DNA from: Chara braunii
Taxonomy: Eukaryota > Streptophyta > Charophyceae > Charales > Characeae
Direction of reading: 5' to 3'
Assembly (NCBI GenBank): GCA_003427395.1
Contig: BFEA01001053.1
Location: 8,886 to 34,542 of the forward strand
Length of the DNA: 25,657 nt
The position numbers and the translations under genes are program-made. Numbering within the stretch: the first letter of the stretch is position 1; each line of letters opens with the position of its first letter. The notes below the pieces were generated by a model, which saw nothing but the letters and a program-made list of their open reading frames with translations, ran no database searches and was not told where the DNA came from. This document shows, piece after piece, positions 1 to 11,134 of the stretch.

Positions 1-33
<33 letters not shown>
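1..33. repeat. (AG)n microsatellite, cut by window edge
   Basis: An uninterrupted AG dinucleotide run begins at the first base and ends at about 33. It is truncated by the window edge, so its full length is unknown. The next 160 bases hold only short duplications: a 14-bp GTTTGGTGACTGAC motif twice (about 92-122), then three degenerate units ending in GAAGTG (about 121-180). Confidence 0.95.
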
Positions 34-35
<2 letters not shown>

Positions 36-195
36 CTAGTTGAACAGCGAGTCAATTCGCAGTTATCGAGGTCAATGTCAGGTCGTGATCTGTTTGGTGA
101 CTGACGTCGGTTTGGTGACTGACCACCTTTAAGAAGTGGTAGACCACCTTCAAGAAGTGTCAACCTTCACGAAGTGCCAAACAGTCGGCGGTCAG

Positions 196-1280
196 AGGAC
201 TCCAGTGCCAAAAGCATTCTTAAGGGACCTTGCGGTTGTGTTCAGAACATACTGGCGTAGCACTAGATGCTCACCAAGCAGTTCTGGATGTCGGTTATAT
301 CGACACATCATAAGATGCCTTACAAGCAAGCAGCGGCTGCTTGCAGGACCTTCTACCGGTATGGATCTTTGAGAGCAGAGTTTCGCACTCCACCGTAAGA
401 TCCACGTCGGATAGGTGGACCTGCCATTGTACCGCTGTTAGCTGTAGTCATCTTGAGGGAGTCGATGAGGTGAGGACCCGACAAAGAAAACTCTCAGTGG
501 ACTTTGCTGCCGTGTTTTTGGAACTTGTTGCGTAGCACTAGATGCTTACCAAGGAGTTCTGGATGTCGGTTCTATCAACAAATCATAAGATGTCTAACAA
601 GCAAGCAGCGGCTGCTTGCAGGACCCTCTACCCGGTGTGGATCTTTGAGAGCAGAGTTTCACACTCCGCCGTGAGATCCACATCGGATAGGTGGACCTGC
701 CATCCTACCGCTGTCAGTTGTAGTCTTCTTGAGGGAGTCGACGAGGTGAGGACCCGACAAAGAACACTGTCAGGGGACTTTGGTGCCGTGTTTGGAACAT
801 ATTGGTGTAGCACTAGATGCTCACTAAGCATTTCTGGATGTCTGTCATATCGACACATCATAAGATGCCTTACAAGCAAGCACTGGCTGCTTGAAGGACC
901 TTCTACCCGATGTGGATCTTTGAGAGCAGAGTTTCGCACTCCACCGTGAGATCCACATCGGGTAGGTGGACCTGCCATCCTACCGCTGTTGGTTGTCGTC
1001 ATCTTGAGAGTTGATGTGGTGAGGACCAGGCAAAGAACACTCTTAGGGGACTTTGTTGCGGTGTTTGGAACTTATTGGCGTAGCACTAGGTGCTCACCAA
1101 GCAGTTCTTGATGTCGGTTATATCGACACATCATAAGATGCCTTACAAGCAAGCAGCGGCTGCTTGTAGGACCTTCTACCCGGTGTGGATCTTTGAGAGC
1201 AGAGTTTTGCAATCCACCGTGAGATCCTACCGCTATTGGTTGTAGTCATCTTGAGAGTCGATGAGGTGAGGACCTGACGA
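196..1280. repeat. Four-copy tandem repeat, ~275-bp unit
   Basis: The anchor GTAGCACTAG recurs at 257, 532, 807 and 1080, giving spacings of 275, 275 and 273 bases. The homology of the first unit begins near 196 and the last fades near 1280. Each unit carries a near-palindrome CAAGCAGC-G-GCTGCTTG (327-343 and 602-618; 1150-1166 in the last copy; degenerate in the third copy). Each also has a second inverted repeat around GTGGATCT...AGATCCAC. In the third unit its arms are perfect over 17 bp (903-919 and 949-965). The last unit has lost much of the right arm. Short open frames run through the array in different frames and are not conserved as protein between units, so I read it as non-coding satellite or a tandemly amplified element fragment. 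Confidence 0.9.
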
Positions 1281-1361
1281 TGTTCCAATTGGGACGTGCT
1301 CTTGTTTCGTGATGTGCAGGTGCTTACAGGCGGTGCGTTCGATCCCCTCCTCGATGTGAAG

Positions 1362-1420
1362 CAAAGTGCGAGGGAATTGCTCAGGGCTCACACCAGAAGT
1401 GCGATTGAACTCGCACTTTG
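1362..1420. repeat. 11-bp perfect inverted repeat
   Basis: CAAAGTGCGAG at 1362-1372 is the exact reverse complement of CTCGCACTTTG at 1410-1420, with a 37-base spacer. An inner copy of the AGTGCGA core near 1396-1403 could pair with the same right arm. The core CAAAGTGCGA recurs four times, some diverged, in the 450-bp duplication downstream. No gene is visible between 1281 and 1590. Confidence 0.75.
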
Positions 1421-1590
1421 ATGGAGAAGCAGATGCGCAGTCCATCAACGCGACGATTTAATATGGATATTGGTTTGTCATTTCTAATTCACAGGTTGAA
1501 AACGCCATCAAATCTTTCTATGTAGAAGATTCATATCCATTCATACAAGTATCTCTTGTCATCGCAAACATCGAGATGAAAACATCTCAA

Positions 1591-2498
1591 GTCAAATTGC
1601 AAAGCACACAGAGACATCGCAAACATCGAGGTGAAAACATCTCAAGTTGCGCACTGTTTTTCCAAAGGTGAAGTCTCAGAGCAGACGATCAGTTTCCAGA
1701 AACCATTCTATGCAGAAATTTCATTCAAGGGCAAATTGCAAAGCACAGAGACTTTCCAAATTGAACGCAAAATATCACACAATGCCACATTGCAAAGTGC
1801 ACGGAGACTTTCCAAAAATCACTAAGTACATGGAGCCAAAGTGCGAATATGTTCTCATTTCCCATATGGAACCAACAGTTCAATCACAAATGCACGACAT
1901 CCAAAGTGCGAATATGTTCGGATTTCTCATACGGAAACAACAGCCAGCATCCAGTGGAAAGCACGAGATGTATTCCGGGGATAACAAAATTGACAATCAT
2001 TTAGTGCACCGCCGAATCCGTTAAACAACTTCAAGCACAAGTCAAATTGCAAGCACACAGAGACATCGCAAACATCGAGGTAAAAACATCTCAAGTTGCC
2101 TAGTGTTTTTCCAAAGGTGAAGTCTTACGGCACACGAATAGGTACCAGAAACCATTCAATGCAGAAAATTCATTCGAGGGCAAATTGCAAAGCACACAGA
2201 GACGTTTCAAAAAGTCATTGAACGCGAAATATCATACAATCCCACATTGCAAAGTGCACGGAGGCTTTCCAAATATCACAAAGTACATGGAGTCAAAGTG
2301 CGAATATGTTCTCATTTCTCACATGGAACCAAGAGTTCAATCACAAATGTACGGCATCCGAAGTGCGAATATGTTCGCATTTCTCATACAGAAACAACAG
2401 CCAGCATTCCGTGGAGAGCACGAGATGTATTCCGGGGATAATAAAATTGGTGATCACTCAGTGCACCGCTGAATCCGTAAAACAACTTCAAGCACACA
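1591..2498. repeat. 450-bp tandem duplication, two copies
   Basis: Copy 1 (1591-2040) and copy 2 (2041 to about 2498) both start GTCAAATTGC and stay collinear to the end, with scattered substitutions. Inside each copy a ~60-bp sub-repeat built on AAGTGCGAATATGTTC occurs twice. A ~31-bp motif, ATCGCAAACATCGAG followed by AAAACATCTCAAG, sits at 1560, 1615 and 2067. Short open frames exist, but their reading frame is not maintained between copies and no protein family is recognisable. Confidence 0.9.
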
Positions 2499-2779
2499 TA
2501 CATTCTGGCGACAATTGGTTTCCGAATGGAGAACAAGTTCGCAACTGTCATAAGGAACCAATAGACAGTATTCAATCGAGACAAGCAGAGGGGGTGAACT
2601 GTAAAACGGGGCGGCACACGCAGAACAAGGACGAGCCAAAACATATGAAAGATGGGTGGTCGGGGTGGGGCGGGGGAGAGGGGCTTTCACACCACAAAGT
2701 CTCGCGAACGAAAGAGATAAGCATGAAACAATTTGGCGACCAAGAATAAATCGTCGATATCTTTCACATAAGTAAAAGA

Positions 2780-3225
2780 GGAGCACAACCTCGAAACGAA
2801 CAAACGCAGCACGGTGTTGCCGCGGTCTGAGAGGACATAAGGAGATTAACCCGAAAATAAATAAAAGGAGCACAAAGTTGGGATATTCACATCCGATATG
2901 TAAGCGTCTACTTAAAAGGAACTGCACCACGTGGCTGGGATATTAATATTGGCATCTAAACTTCTACTTCACGTAAGTGTCCGCTGCTACCCTCTGGCTG
3001 ATGTTGCGCGGCAAGCAATGAGAACAACCCGAAAACAAACAAAGGAAGCACGGCGCTGCCGAAAGTCCTACGAGTAAAGATGACAGATTCCGCGAAATGA
3101 AGAACCCTTAAAAAATTGATACAACACGAGGCTGGGATATTCACATCAACACCTAAGCCTGTACTTGACCAAAACGTCCACTGCAATCCGGCACCTCATG
3201 AAAACAACAGCACAGCTCGAACCGG
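2780..3225. repeat. Degenerate interspersed repeat block
   Basis: Two motif types alternate. Type A (roughly GAACAAcCCGAAAACAAACAA then a GCACGGyGyTGCC tail) appears near 2787, 2845 and 3021. Type B (GCTGGGATATTCACATC then TAAGCnTCTACTT) appears near 2880, 2935 and 3131. Weaker type A echoes lie at 3201 and 3430. The order and spacing are irregular, so this is probably an eroded tandem array. Minus-strand open frames across it share a hydrophobic LFVFGLxSL stretch only because the DNA repeats. I do not call them genes. The DNA from 2499 to 2780 shows nothing recognisable. Confidence 0.55.
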
Positions 3226-3313
3226 TTGACTGCCAGATCAAGTGGGAATAGATTCGCACTTCTGCTTATGGCATTTCGAAAAAAAAACTACGCGTATTTT
3301 TACAACAGTGGTA

Positions 3314-4000
3314 TCATTCAGTGCCTTGGAGTATGTCCACCGCAATCCTCAGCCGGATGTTTGGAATGTCGCTTTGGGCTATCGGAAAGGGTGGCGGACA
3401 GCCGCATGCAAGAAATGAAGTGAAGGCGAGCATGAAAACACCGCAGCTCGACCCGTCCGATTGTTGAGGGACACCACGAACAACCACCTTAGACTCCTGA
3501 GGATCCACTTTCGTTTTTGGACCATAATGACAAACTGCTTCAGCAAGGAGGTATTGCGTGAAGTTCGCAATCACATCGGAAGAAAAACCGCCATCGTCTT
3601 GTACGAGGGAGTCGTAGTACTCCAGCCGTTGTTCTCGGAGACACAATAGGGTCCAATGCACTCCATGTTTATGGACAGGAATCAAGACCATCTCGTGCCA
3701 GAAAATATCCACATCTTTTGTCCATCTCGCAACTCTATCATGTCGATAGCCGCCACGGACGAGCTTGGTATAGAAAAATGGACTGAAAATGTCAAGAGAG
3801 GGACACCTAGGCAACGCAGCGTTGGCAAGCAAGGCCAAGTACGACTCCACCACCTCGTCGGAAAGCCATTCCCCCTGAACAAGAGTTTGAAGACTTTTTC
3901 TGCTCAACGGAATTGAACTGACCCCTTTGCGAACCGAGCACACCACCTCATGGTCATTGCTGTAATCTCCACAGACGTTCCGCAACATTCTCAAGTCCAT
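3314..4000 (-). CDS. Ulp1/SENP-like C48 cysteine protease domain
   Basis: Likely SUMO (or other ubiquitin-like) isopeptidase domain. Numbered from the ATG at 4000-3998 (228 aa), the domain opens with WLSDEVVESYLALL (about 45-58), the usual start of Ulp1 catalytic domains. The catalytic His is H115 in GVHWTLL, the Asp is D130 in YYDSL, the oxyanion Gln is Q180 in VPQQSDGSSCG, and the nucleophile is C186. The Gln-Cys spacing of six matches SENP proteases, and all four residues are intact. The frame is open upstream to a TAA at 4055-4057 but has no ATG there, so the protein could start at 4000 or this could be the last exon of a longer gene. It ends at a TGA near 3314. Both flanks are repeats. 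Ulp1 domains are known cargo of plant Mutator-like transposons, so this may be a transposon-carried copy and not a host gene. Confidence 0.75.
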   Translation of the reverse strand: MDLRMLRNVCGDYSNDHEVVCSVRKGVSSIPLSRKSLQTLVQGEWLSDEVVESYLALLANAALPRCPSLDIFSPFFYTKLVRGGYRHDRVARWTKDVDIFWHEMVLIPVHKHGVHWTLLCLREQRLEYYDSLVQDDGGFSSDVIANFTQYLLAEAVCHYGPKTKVDPQESKVVVRGVPQQSDGSSCGVFMLAFTSFLACGCPPPFPIAQSDIPNIRLRIAVDILQGTE

Positions 4001-4054
4001 TGCGCTAAGCTCCTCAGTAGGCAACGGAACGCGGGCAAAGGAGCTACGGGGCCC

Positions 4055-5391
<1,337 letters not shown>

Positions 5392-5746
5392 CTTTGGGAT
5401 GTTGACGACATTTGGATACAGACTCGACTTTGGGATAGAGACATTTGTGGGGGGCTATTTGGGATCGATATCAACGACATTGGTGTTGACGACATTCTCA
5501 TCTTCTCCCTCCTTCTCGTTTGATCCCCCTCCTCTTCGTCTGTGTATGACTTGGACCACGCACATTCTTCCTGTGTGTAGCGCCAGGCCCCTTCACACCT
5601 TGCGACTACGATGATGTATGTTTGGTCTGCATTGCAACATGGATTGGTCTGATCATTGGTATTTAAGCTTTCCGCTGCGCTATCCTGTACTATGTGAGAG
5701 AGGTCGGTTCTTGTTCTGGTCAACACCGTTACGATATGCAACGGTT

Positions 5747-5758
5747 TGGTATCATAGC
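5747..5758 (+). other. Possible retroelement primer-binding site
   Basis: TGGTATCATAGC matches the plant initiator-Met-tRNA primer-binding consensus TGGTATCAGAGC at 11 of 12 positions, and it follows a CA dinucleotide by six bases. That is the position expected just after a 5' LTR, which would lie upstream. No gag/pol follows on the right: the sequence runs into (TTGA)n and then the LTR of the annotated gypsy element. If real, this is the stub of a second, truncated retrotransposon. A short match like this could also be chance. Confidence 0.35.
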
Positions 5759-5799
5759 AAACCTCTCAATCCGAGGATCCGCCCAATCATGGAGCCAAC

Positions 5800-5874
<75 letters not shown>
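5800..5874. repeat. (TTGA)n microsatellite, ~18 units
   Basis: A perfect tetranucleotide run starts right after GGAGCCAAC and ends at ATTGTTCATT. The following 120 bases up to the LTR at 5995 are T-rich and show no gene. Confidence 0.96.
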
Positions 5875-5877
<3 letters not shown>

Positions 5878-6215
5878 ATTAGTTAATCAAGTAGGGTCTC
5901 CGCAATCTATTTATTTTTATTATTTTTTCGCAACACATCCCCGGAAATTCGGATATTACCATTTCGTTTTTTTTTCTCTTCACTTTCGGCATATTGAAAC
6001 GGGGTTCACCTTTTGCAGACACAGATGTGATCCCAGGGCTTGATCCCCAGACCTCACCTTACCTTACCTTGTCTGTGTACAGTATCACGTCGACCTTGTG
6101 AATCTTGAACCCGTGACCCGTGTGTTCGTAGTTGAAAGTTGTCTGTCGTAGGTTTGAGTAGTTGTCGGACCTTAGACCTGTCGAAGTAGGGGTCACACTT
6201 GCATAGGGGTCCTAG

Positions 6216-6337
6216 TTGTTGCAGTCTTGAAAGGTCAAGGTCGTAGCTGCTACAGTCCTGAAAGGTCAAGGTCGTAGCTGCTACAGTCCTGAAAGGTCAA
6301 GGTCGTAGCTGCTACAATCCTGAAAGGCCAAGTCCGC
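6216..6337 (+). repeat. 31-bp U3 array, 4 copies (5' LTR)
   Basis: Four head-to-tail units of the pattern CTGCTACAGTCCTGAAAGG then TCAAGGTCGTAG. The first unit begins at 6216 and the last, diverged at its 3' end, at 6309. The array lies about 210 bases upstream of the TATA box. Tandem U3 repeats in plant retrotransposons are known to act as transcriptional enhancers. That role is inferred here. Confidence 0.93.
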
Positions 6338-6545
6338 AAACTTCCGGAAGGTCTGGAAGTGGCCTTTCAAATTTCTTCTCACGTTATACACAGCAGACCA
6401 GAGGCAAGTGGGCAAGTGGTGAGTCCTGCTTTGCTTAGTCAGCGGTACCCAGTCCCAGTCTCACTTTGTACAGTCAGCAAGTACCATGAGGGATTGTGTG
6501 CACCATGGGCCCGGTGGAAAAGGGCAGATCAGCGACTTACAAAAG

Positions 6546-6552
6546 TATAAAT
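6546..6552 (+). promoter_or_regulatory. TATA box of 5' LTR
   Basis: TATAAAT in the context AAAAGTATAAATCAAGAGGC is conserved at the matching place in the right LTR (16581-16587). Transcription would be expected to start about 30 bases downstream, near 6580. Confidence 0.6.
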
Positions 6553-6983
6553 CAAGAGGCAGCGTCCAGCCATGCATTCATTCCTGCGTGAGCATTGCGG
6601 AAGTGCTGCCCGAGCGTCCTGTGCGAGGTGGTCTGTAGATGCCCGAGGTCGAAGTGGGCCTGAAGCAATTAGTGTGCCATAGTCAGTAGTAGTCGACGGC
6701 CATAGCAGCCACAGCTAGCGTTAGGTGTTAGTGTGTGTGTATGTGTGTGTGACGCAGTGATCGCGTGTGGGGTATTCAGGGTGATCCAGAGTTGAGTGTG
6801 TGCGAACAGTGGTGTTGGACACAGTGTCGAGAGTTGGGATGTACAGGCGCTGATGCGCCATAGCCTGTTGAAGTGAGTTTGCATCTGAACTGTGTTTTTG
6901 GTTTCCATAACTTTGAGCTTTGAGAGTGGGCACTTGGCGCCAGTGTGAATCGCCATCTGTTTGCATGTATGCGAAGTGAAGAA

Positions 6984-8049
6984 GACGGAGGTAGAAGAAA
7001 GAAGATGAGTGAAGGAGGGAGAGACGAAGGAGAAGAAAGACATAGTCGAGGTGAAGAAGGAAGGAGGGAGGAAGAGAATCGAGGGTTGGTGAGAGAGGAA
7101 GGGTCGGCAGCCATAGCCGAGTGGAATGTTCACCAAGGAGTTGACCGAGGAGTTGATCGGGGAGTTGATCGAAGTTGATCGGGCGTTGACTGAAGGGTTG
7201 ACCGGCATTGACCAAGCGTTGACCAAGGCATTGATCGGAGCTGTTGACGATGAAATTGACCATGCTGGAGTTGGTATATTCTCGCCAAGCCTTCAGCCTA
7301 TTCCCTCGCCCTATGGATGTGCACTCACCCCATGTTACTTGCTGAGTCTGTCCGCTCTTCTTTCTGCATTGAGTGTCTTTTGTCCGAGTGATAGGAACTT
7401 TGTGTATGCGTTCGTAGAGGTGCGTTGACCAAACCCACACGGGCTGAGTAGGGCTTAATTCCATGTCTGACGACTGACACGTCCCAGAGGACAAACGCTC
7501 CCAAGGACCGATACAGACCGGCGGGCTGAACAGTGTGGCATGAGTGGCCCAAAATCCGAGTTGTGGGCTGCACAACCAGCTGTCCAAGTATTGAGAGGAC
7601 TTGCTGATCGCGTCATCCTGTTTGCGACGTTAAACAATTCCTGAGGAGTTATGGGGGATCTCCTTAAATGCCTCCTGATCAGCGCTGAAGTCTTGCAGTG
7701 ATAACTTAGAAGTAGGTCTAGGGTAGTGACCATAGTTGACAGGGTTCTGAACCGGAGAGAAAGCTAGGTGGGATTGACGGCAGGTGCTGGGCATCTGGGT
7801 TTGGATTGTAAAGGGCAGTGGTGGCGAAAACTTCCGTCGGTCGTGGTAATCTGACTGGATCAAAGGGTAAGGCTTTGTGGTCCTTAGACAATTAGTCAGT
7901 CAGTCGAGTGGGTAGGTCTAAGTGGTGAGGAGTGGGACAACTTTGTCGTGCACCTAACACCATGGATGACTACCCGGTGTAGGGCTTGCTCGTGGGGTTC
8001 TCCTTGTGGGGGACCCTTTGGCGTCCCCTCTTTCCATTAGGCTTTTGGA
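6984..8049 (+). other. Gypsy leader between LTR homology and gag
   Basis: About 1.07 kb with no credible gene. 6984-7110 is strongly purine-rich (GAAGAAGG type). 7131-7262 is a degenerate minisatellite of TTGAC/TTGAT units. 7263-8049 is unique sequence. No convincing primer-binding site was found. GTTGGTATATTC near 7271 resembles one only over its first few bases. Open frames here in both directions have no recognisable domain. Confidence 0.5.
7131..7262 (+). repeat. TTGAC/TTGAT minisatellite
   Basis: About ten units of 10-15 bases, each built around GTTGAC or GTTGATCG followed by a purine-rich tail (GAGG, GGGG, AAGG). The units vary in length, so the frame is not conserved. TTGAC is the core of the plant W-box. 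Whether it acts as a regulatory array is speculation. Confidence 0.75.
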
Positions 8050-8219
8050 ATGCCTTCACGTGCAGAGTTGACACGAGGGGTGGTGCTAGTACCACTCCCT
8101 ACACGAAGGAGCAAGAGGAAGAGGCCGCTAGGATCCTGGCCGAGCAGAAGGCCAGGAAAGAGAAGAGGGAAGTAGTGAAGCAGGCCAAGAAATTGGCCTT
8201 GTTGGAGGAGCAGAAAAAC
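8050..8219 (+). pseudogene. gag: Gypsy gag, N-terminal fragment
   Basis: An ATG at 8050-8052 opens a frame that changes near 8083-8090 (within CGAGGGGTGGTGC) into the frame reading ASTTPYTKEQEEEAARILAE and on to KLALLEEQKN. This Glu/Lys/Ala-rich, heptad-like stretch looks like the coiled-coil N-terminus of a gag polyprotein. The frame ends in TAA at 8220-8222, exactly where LINE sequence begins, so the stop comes from the insertion. The same acidic coiled-coil character resumes at about 11135, past the LINE. Confidence 0.7.
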
Positions 8220-8224
8220 TAAAC

Positions 8225-9229
8225 TTTGGACCAATCATTAGACGATGGATACACATTCTGCACTCTAATGCTACTACTAGAATACAGGTTAACAGGTTGA
8301 TATCACCTGAGATTCGTCTACAAAGATCAGTAAGGCAGGGCGATCCACTGGCTCCTTTTTTATTCGTTATCGTTATGGAAGCTCTGGGAGCAAATCTCAT
8401 GACCAATCCTCATATTAAGAGACTCCAAATAGCCGGAATCCCAGAAGAGGCAATTCCAATTTGTTCCATGTTTGCTGACGATTTAACGATTATGATGGAG
8501 GCATCCCCTCAGAATATGGAAGGAATTAAGACACTCATGGATAAATTTTTAATACTCTCTAACATGGTAGTTAATTGGGGTAATAAAACACTCGGTTGAT
8601 GGATACATACCCAAGGGGACAGACCACCTGAAATTCCAAAAATCAAATGGCTCCCCAAGGTAGCATCAATCAGAATTCTAGGTATTATAATTACATCACA
8701 AGGAAAGCCTAATACTAATAATGTCTGGATTTCAACAGCAGCATTGGAAAAAATGAAGAAATGGCGAAACCATCACACATCTCTTTTTAGCAGATCCCTC
8801 ATCCTAAATAATGTGGTCCTTGCATCCATGTGGTATAAATCTATATTATTGTCACTTGGAAAAAATTCAGCAAAAGATCTTAAAAGACAACTCCAGGCCT
8901 TCCTATGGCGAGGGGACCATGACACCAAGAATGTCATCCCTAGAGTGACTTGGGATACTCTAGTCCAATCGAAAACTAAAGGAGACATTGGATTATTGCA
9001 TCCGCTTCTCCAATGCAAAGCGTTAAGACTCCAATGTATTAAAAGACTTATATTGGGAATAGACCTTCCATGGCAGCCTTTGGCACTAGAACAGATTCGG
9101 AGATTAGCCCCTCCTACTCTTCAAGATATTCATCCTCTCACTTGGGTGGAAGACCGTTCTTGGACCATACAAAGACAGAGTGCATATTCAAGAAAGGTGG
9201 GGGCAAGAGGAGCAGTCATAAAGACTTAG
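8225..9229 (+). pseudogene. LINE reverse transcriptase (5'-truncated, one internal stop)
   Basis: The frame is open from 8225, starting FGPIIRRWIHILHSN, with RSVRQGDPLAPFLFVIVMEAL at 8324-8386 and the polymerase motif SMFADDLTIMM at 8465-8497 (the two Asp bind catalytic metal). A TGA at 8597-8599 interrupts it, followed in the same frame by WIHTQGDRPPEIPKIKWLP and the thumb-like region through to a TAG at 9227-9229. Everything before the middle of the RT palm, including any endonuclease domain, is missing. RSVRQGxPLxPxLF and FADD are hallmark LINE RT motifs. Confidence 0.9.
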
Positions 9230-10301
9230 TACTCGATAACTTCTTGTCAGACTTGTTGAAAACATGGCGTCAACTTCTTATCCCTAACAAATTTCCACCT
9301 TCTAGATATGAAGAGGTCCTCAGGCAACCTATTTTTGGTAACAAATGGATAACAGATTCAAATAGTAGAGTGTATATTAGTTCCCAACCCCCATGGTCAA
9401 CCTGGATTAACGCCGGTATAATTAGGATAAGGACCTATGGGATTCAAGGAACAAACGTTGGAAATCAGTGGAAGAACTGAAAGAAGAGATTAAATATGCC
9501 AGGAACTTGACTAACACTTTGGACCAAATAATATCATCTATCCCTATAGCATGGATTATGTTTCTCAAAAAGGGAATGAACTTTAGAAATACGGACAGGG
9601 TTGGAGTTATTCAACCTGAGGGAGATACAGTTATAGGTCAGATTCTGGATATCCATCAAGAACGGGCAATAGTTAACATATGCAAAGTATGTAAAGATTA
9701 TTCAATCCCTCAAATGAATCAAAATGAAGTTGTTTTTGTCCCTGATTCTACAATGTATAGGATTAGAGTCTTATATTGTTCAACAACTAGAAAATGGAGA
9801 GTTTTCCTCCCTGAATTGTCAATTGTAGAATTACCACTAGATCCTTTGGAATGGGTATGGAAAACTAATAGGAGAAGTAAACCTCAAAGATTACACTCCC
9901 TCACAGTTAAAACCTCATATCGCATCCTTCGTCCAAAAATAGATGTCATAGCCATTTTGAAGGAAAGATGGGTCAGACATCTTAACATTCACCATGATAG
10001 ACTCAAGCCTGTTAAATGGTGTAAGGGTCTCAAGGACAGACTGACAAAATTTGCTTCATTACAATGGCAAATAATCCATAGGTGTTTACCAACTAATGAT
10101 TGGTTAATCGATCATTCATCACTCGAACAAAAAGGTTTACTCCTACCTTGGTATCCCAACTGTACTTCAACATTTCCAAGCAGAAAGATAAGGGAAACTA
10201 TAGAACATATATTTCTTCAATGCCCAGTGGCCAAACTGTTATGGAGAAGATGGGATCATATTTCGAGTAAAACCACCGGGTTGGATTGGCCATGGTACTG
10301 A
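9230..10301 (+). pseudogene. LINE ORF2 C-terminal part with zinc-binding motif
   Basis: Continuation of the LINE protein through two frame changes: reading passes to the frame ending at 9480, then to the frame 9468-10301. The last 70 residues carry LQWQIIHRCLPTNDWL, then a Cys (YPNC), then RETIEHIFLQCPVAKLLW. This W..H..LPT - C - ET..H.F..C - LW pattern matches the RT-associated zinc-binding region (zf-RVT) common in plant LINEs. A TGA stops it at 10299-10301. Confidence 0.8.
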
Positions 10302-11108
10302 TGTGCACTCCTTTTGGGACACTGGTTGCCAGTGACGGAGAATTTATCAGAATTTCAAACCAATTTATTCCATATTGGTAGGAAAGCAGTACTTTGGGCA
10401 TTGTGGTTTATAAGGTGTGTGCTTCTTGGGAGAGGGTAAGAATTGATGGTCCAGAAGTTTCAAACATAATCCAAAATTTTGTACAGACAGAAATCAGAGC
10501 ACAATGGTACAAAGTCAAAATTATACTCAAGTCACTAAACCAAAAACAAGACATTAAGAAAACTCTGTAAAAATTTCAGAATAACTGGCTGGGGGATTCT
10601 TCAGGGGAGAATCTGAGGGAAATTAAATGGCCTAATGGGGAAGGAGATGCAGAGTTCAAGAGGAACTACGACATCTTCTAATACAACTGGTTTGATATTC
10701 AATCAAGAGTTTCTTTGAGATCCCCGAATTTATTTCCTGATTTGTTCTCACCTTCAGATCTGGCTTTAGTTGATCTTCAATGGTATGGGGTGGAAGCTGA
10801 GTGAGAAGGCTTCCATATAATAACTGATTATTTTTCTATTATCTAAGTATTAAGAAGGAGAGCAAGGTATAACTAGCTTGTTTTGTCATGTTTTGATCTG
10901 GCGGCTCATAAATTACTGAAGAGGCGGTTATATTGCTCTTGATAGATTAGGTAGTTTTCCTTCAAGTTGGTTTTCGGGTCCCTTTGGATCTCGTCAAAAG
11001 CGAAACTGGGTAAGGCTCCCAGACATGTTACATATCCGGGTAGACTGTGAGGACCCCGGCCTCATCCTTATCCTTTGGAATTGATGCCTTGGGCACTGGG
11101 CCCCCTTT
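10302..11108 (+). pseudogene. LINE C-terminal tail remnants and 3' UTR
   Basis: Past the TGA the same frame still reads as protein (CALLLGHWLPVTENLSEFQ, then AVLWALWFIRC) up to about 10437. A frame change and two further stops follow, with protein-like sequence to about 10803. 10804-11108 is non-coding and precedes the A-tail, so it is the likely 3' UTR. Confidence 0.65.
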
Positions 11109-11134
11109 AAAAAAAAAAAAAAAAAAAAAAAAAA

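Larger units (their letters stand above)
5995..6983 (+). repeat. 5' LTR of the gypsy element
   Basis: Homologous over about 990 bases to 15960-17015. It starts TGAAAC. U3 carries four 31-bp tandem units (6216-6337) and a TATA box TATAAAT at 6546-6552. A TG/GT-rich stretch lies at 6721-6752. Homology to the right LTR stops at GAAGTGAAG (about 6983), where no terminal CA is visible, so the true 3' end of the LTR is uncertain. Confidence 0.88.
8223..11134 (+). mobile_element. 5'-truncated L1-like LINE inserted in gag
   Basis: Non-LTR retrotransposon copy of about 2.9 kb. It starts abruptly in the middle of the RT domain, which is the usual result of incomplete target-primed reverse transcription. 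It keeps the RT catalytic FADD motif, RT thumb/connection, a C-terminal zinc-binding-like region, about 300 bases of 3' UTR, and a 26-base A-tail (11109-11134). It is A/T-richer than the surrounding gypsy sequence. Gag-type coding stops before it and resumes after it, which fixes the order: gypsy first, LINE second. I could not identify a clear target-site duplication because both flanks are A-rich. Confidence 0.9.

Noticed and set aside
1338-1350. GTTCGATCCC resembling a tRNA B box
   Set aside because: No A box or cloverleaf can be drawn around it. A similar string (CTCGATCCCC) in the LTRs also lacks tRNA context.
2454-2930. 158-codon minus-strand hydrophobic open frame
   Set aside because: It spans degenerate repeats, its motifs recur where the DNA repeats, and nothing indicates a real membrane protein.
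6721-7587. 288-codon minus-strand open frame across the left LTR and leader
   Set aside because: It crosses the LTR and the TTGAC minisatellite, its repeats (SVN, INS) mirror DNA repeats, and no protein domain is seen. The shorter counterpart in the right LTR is not conserved as protein.
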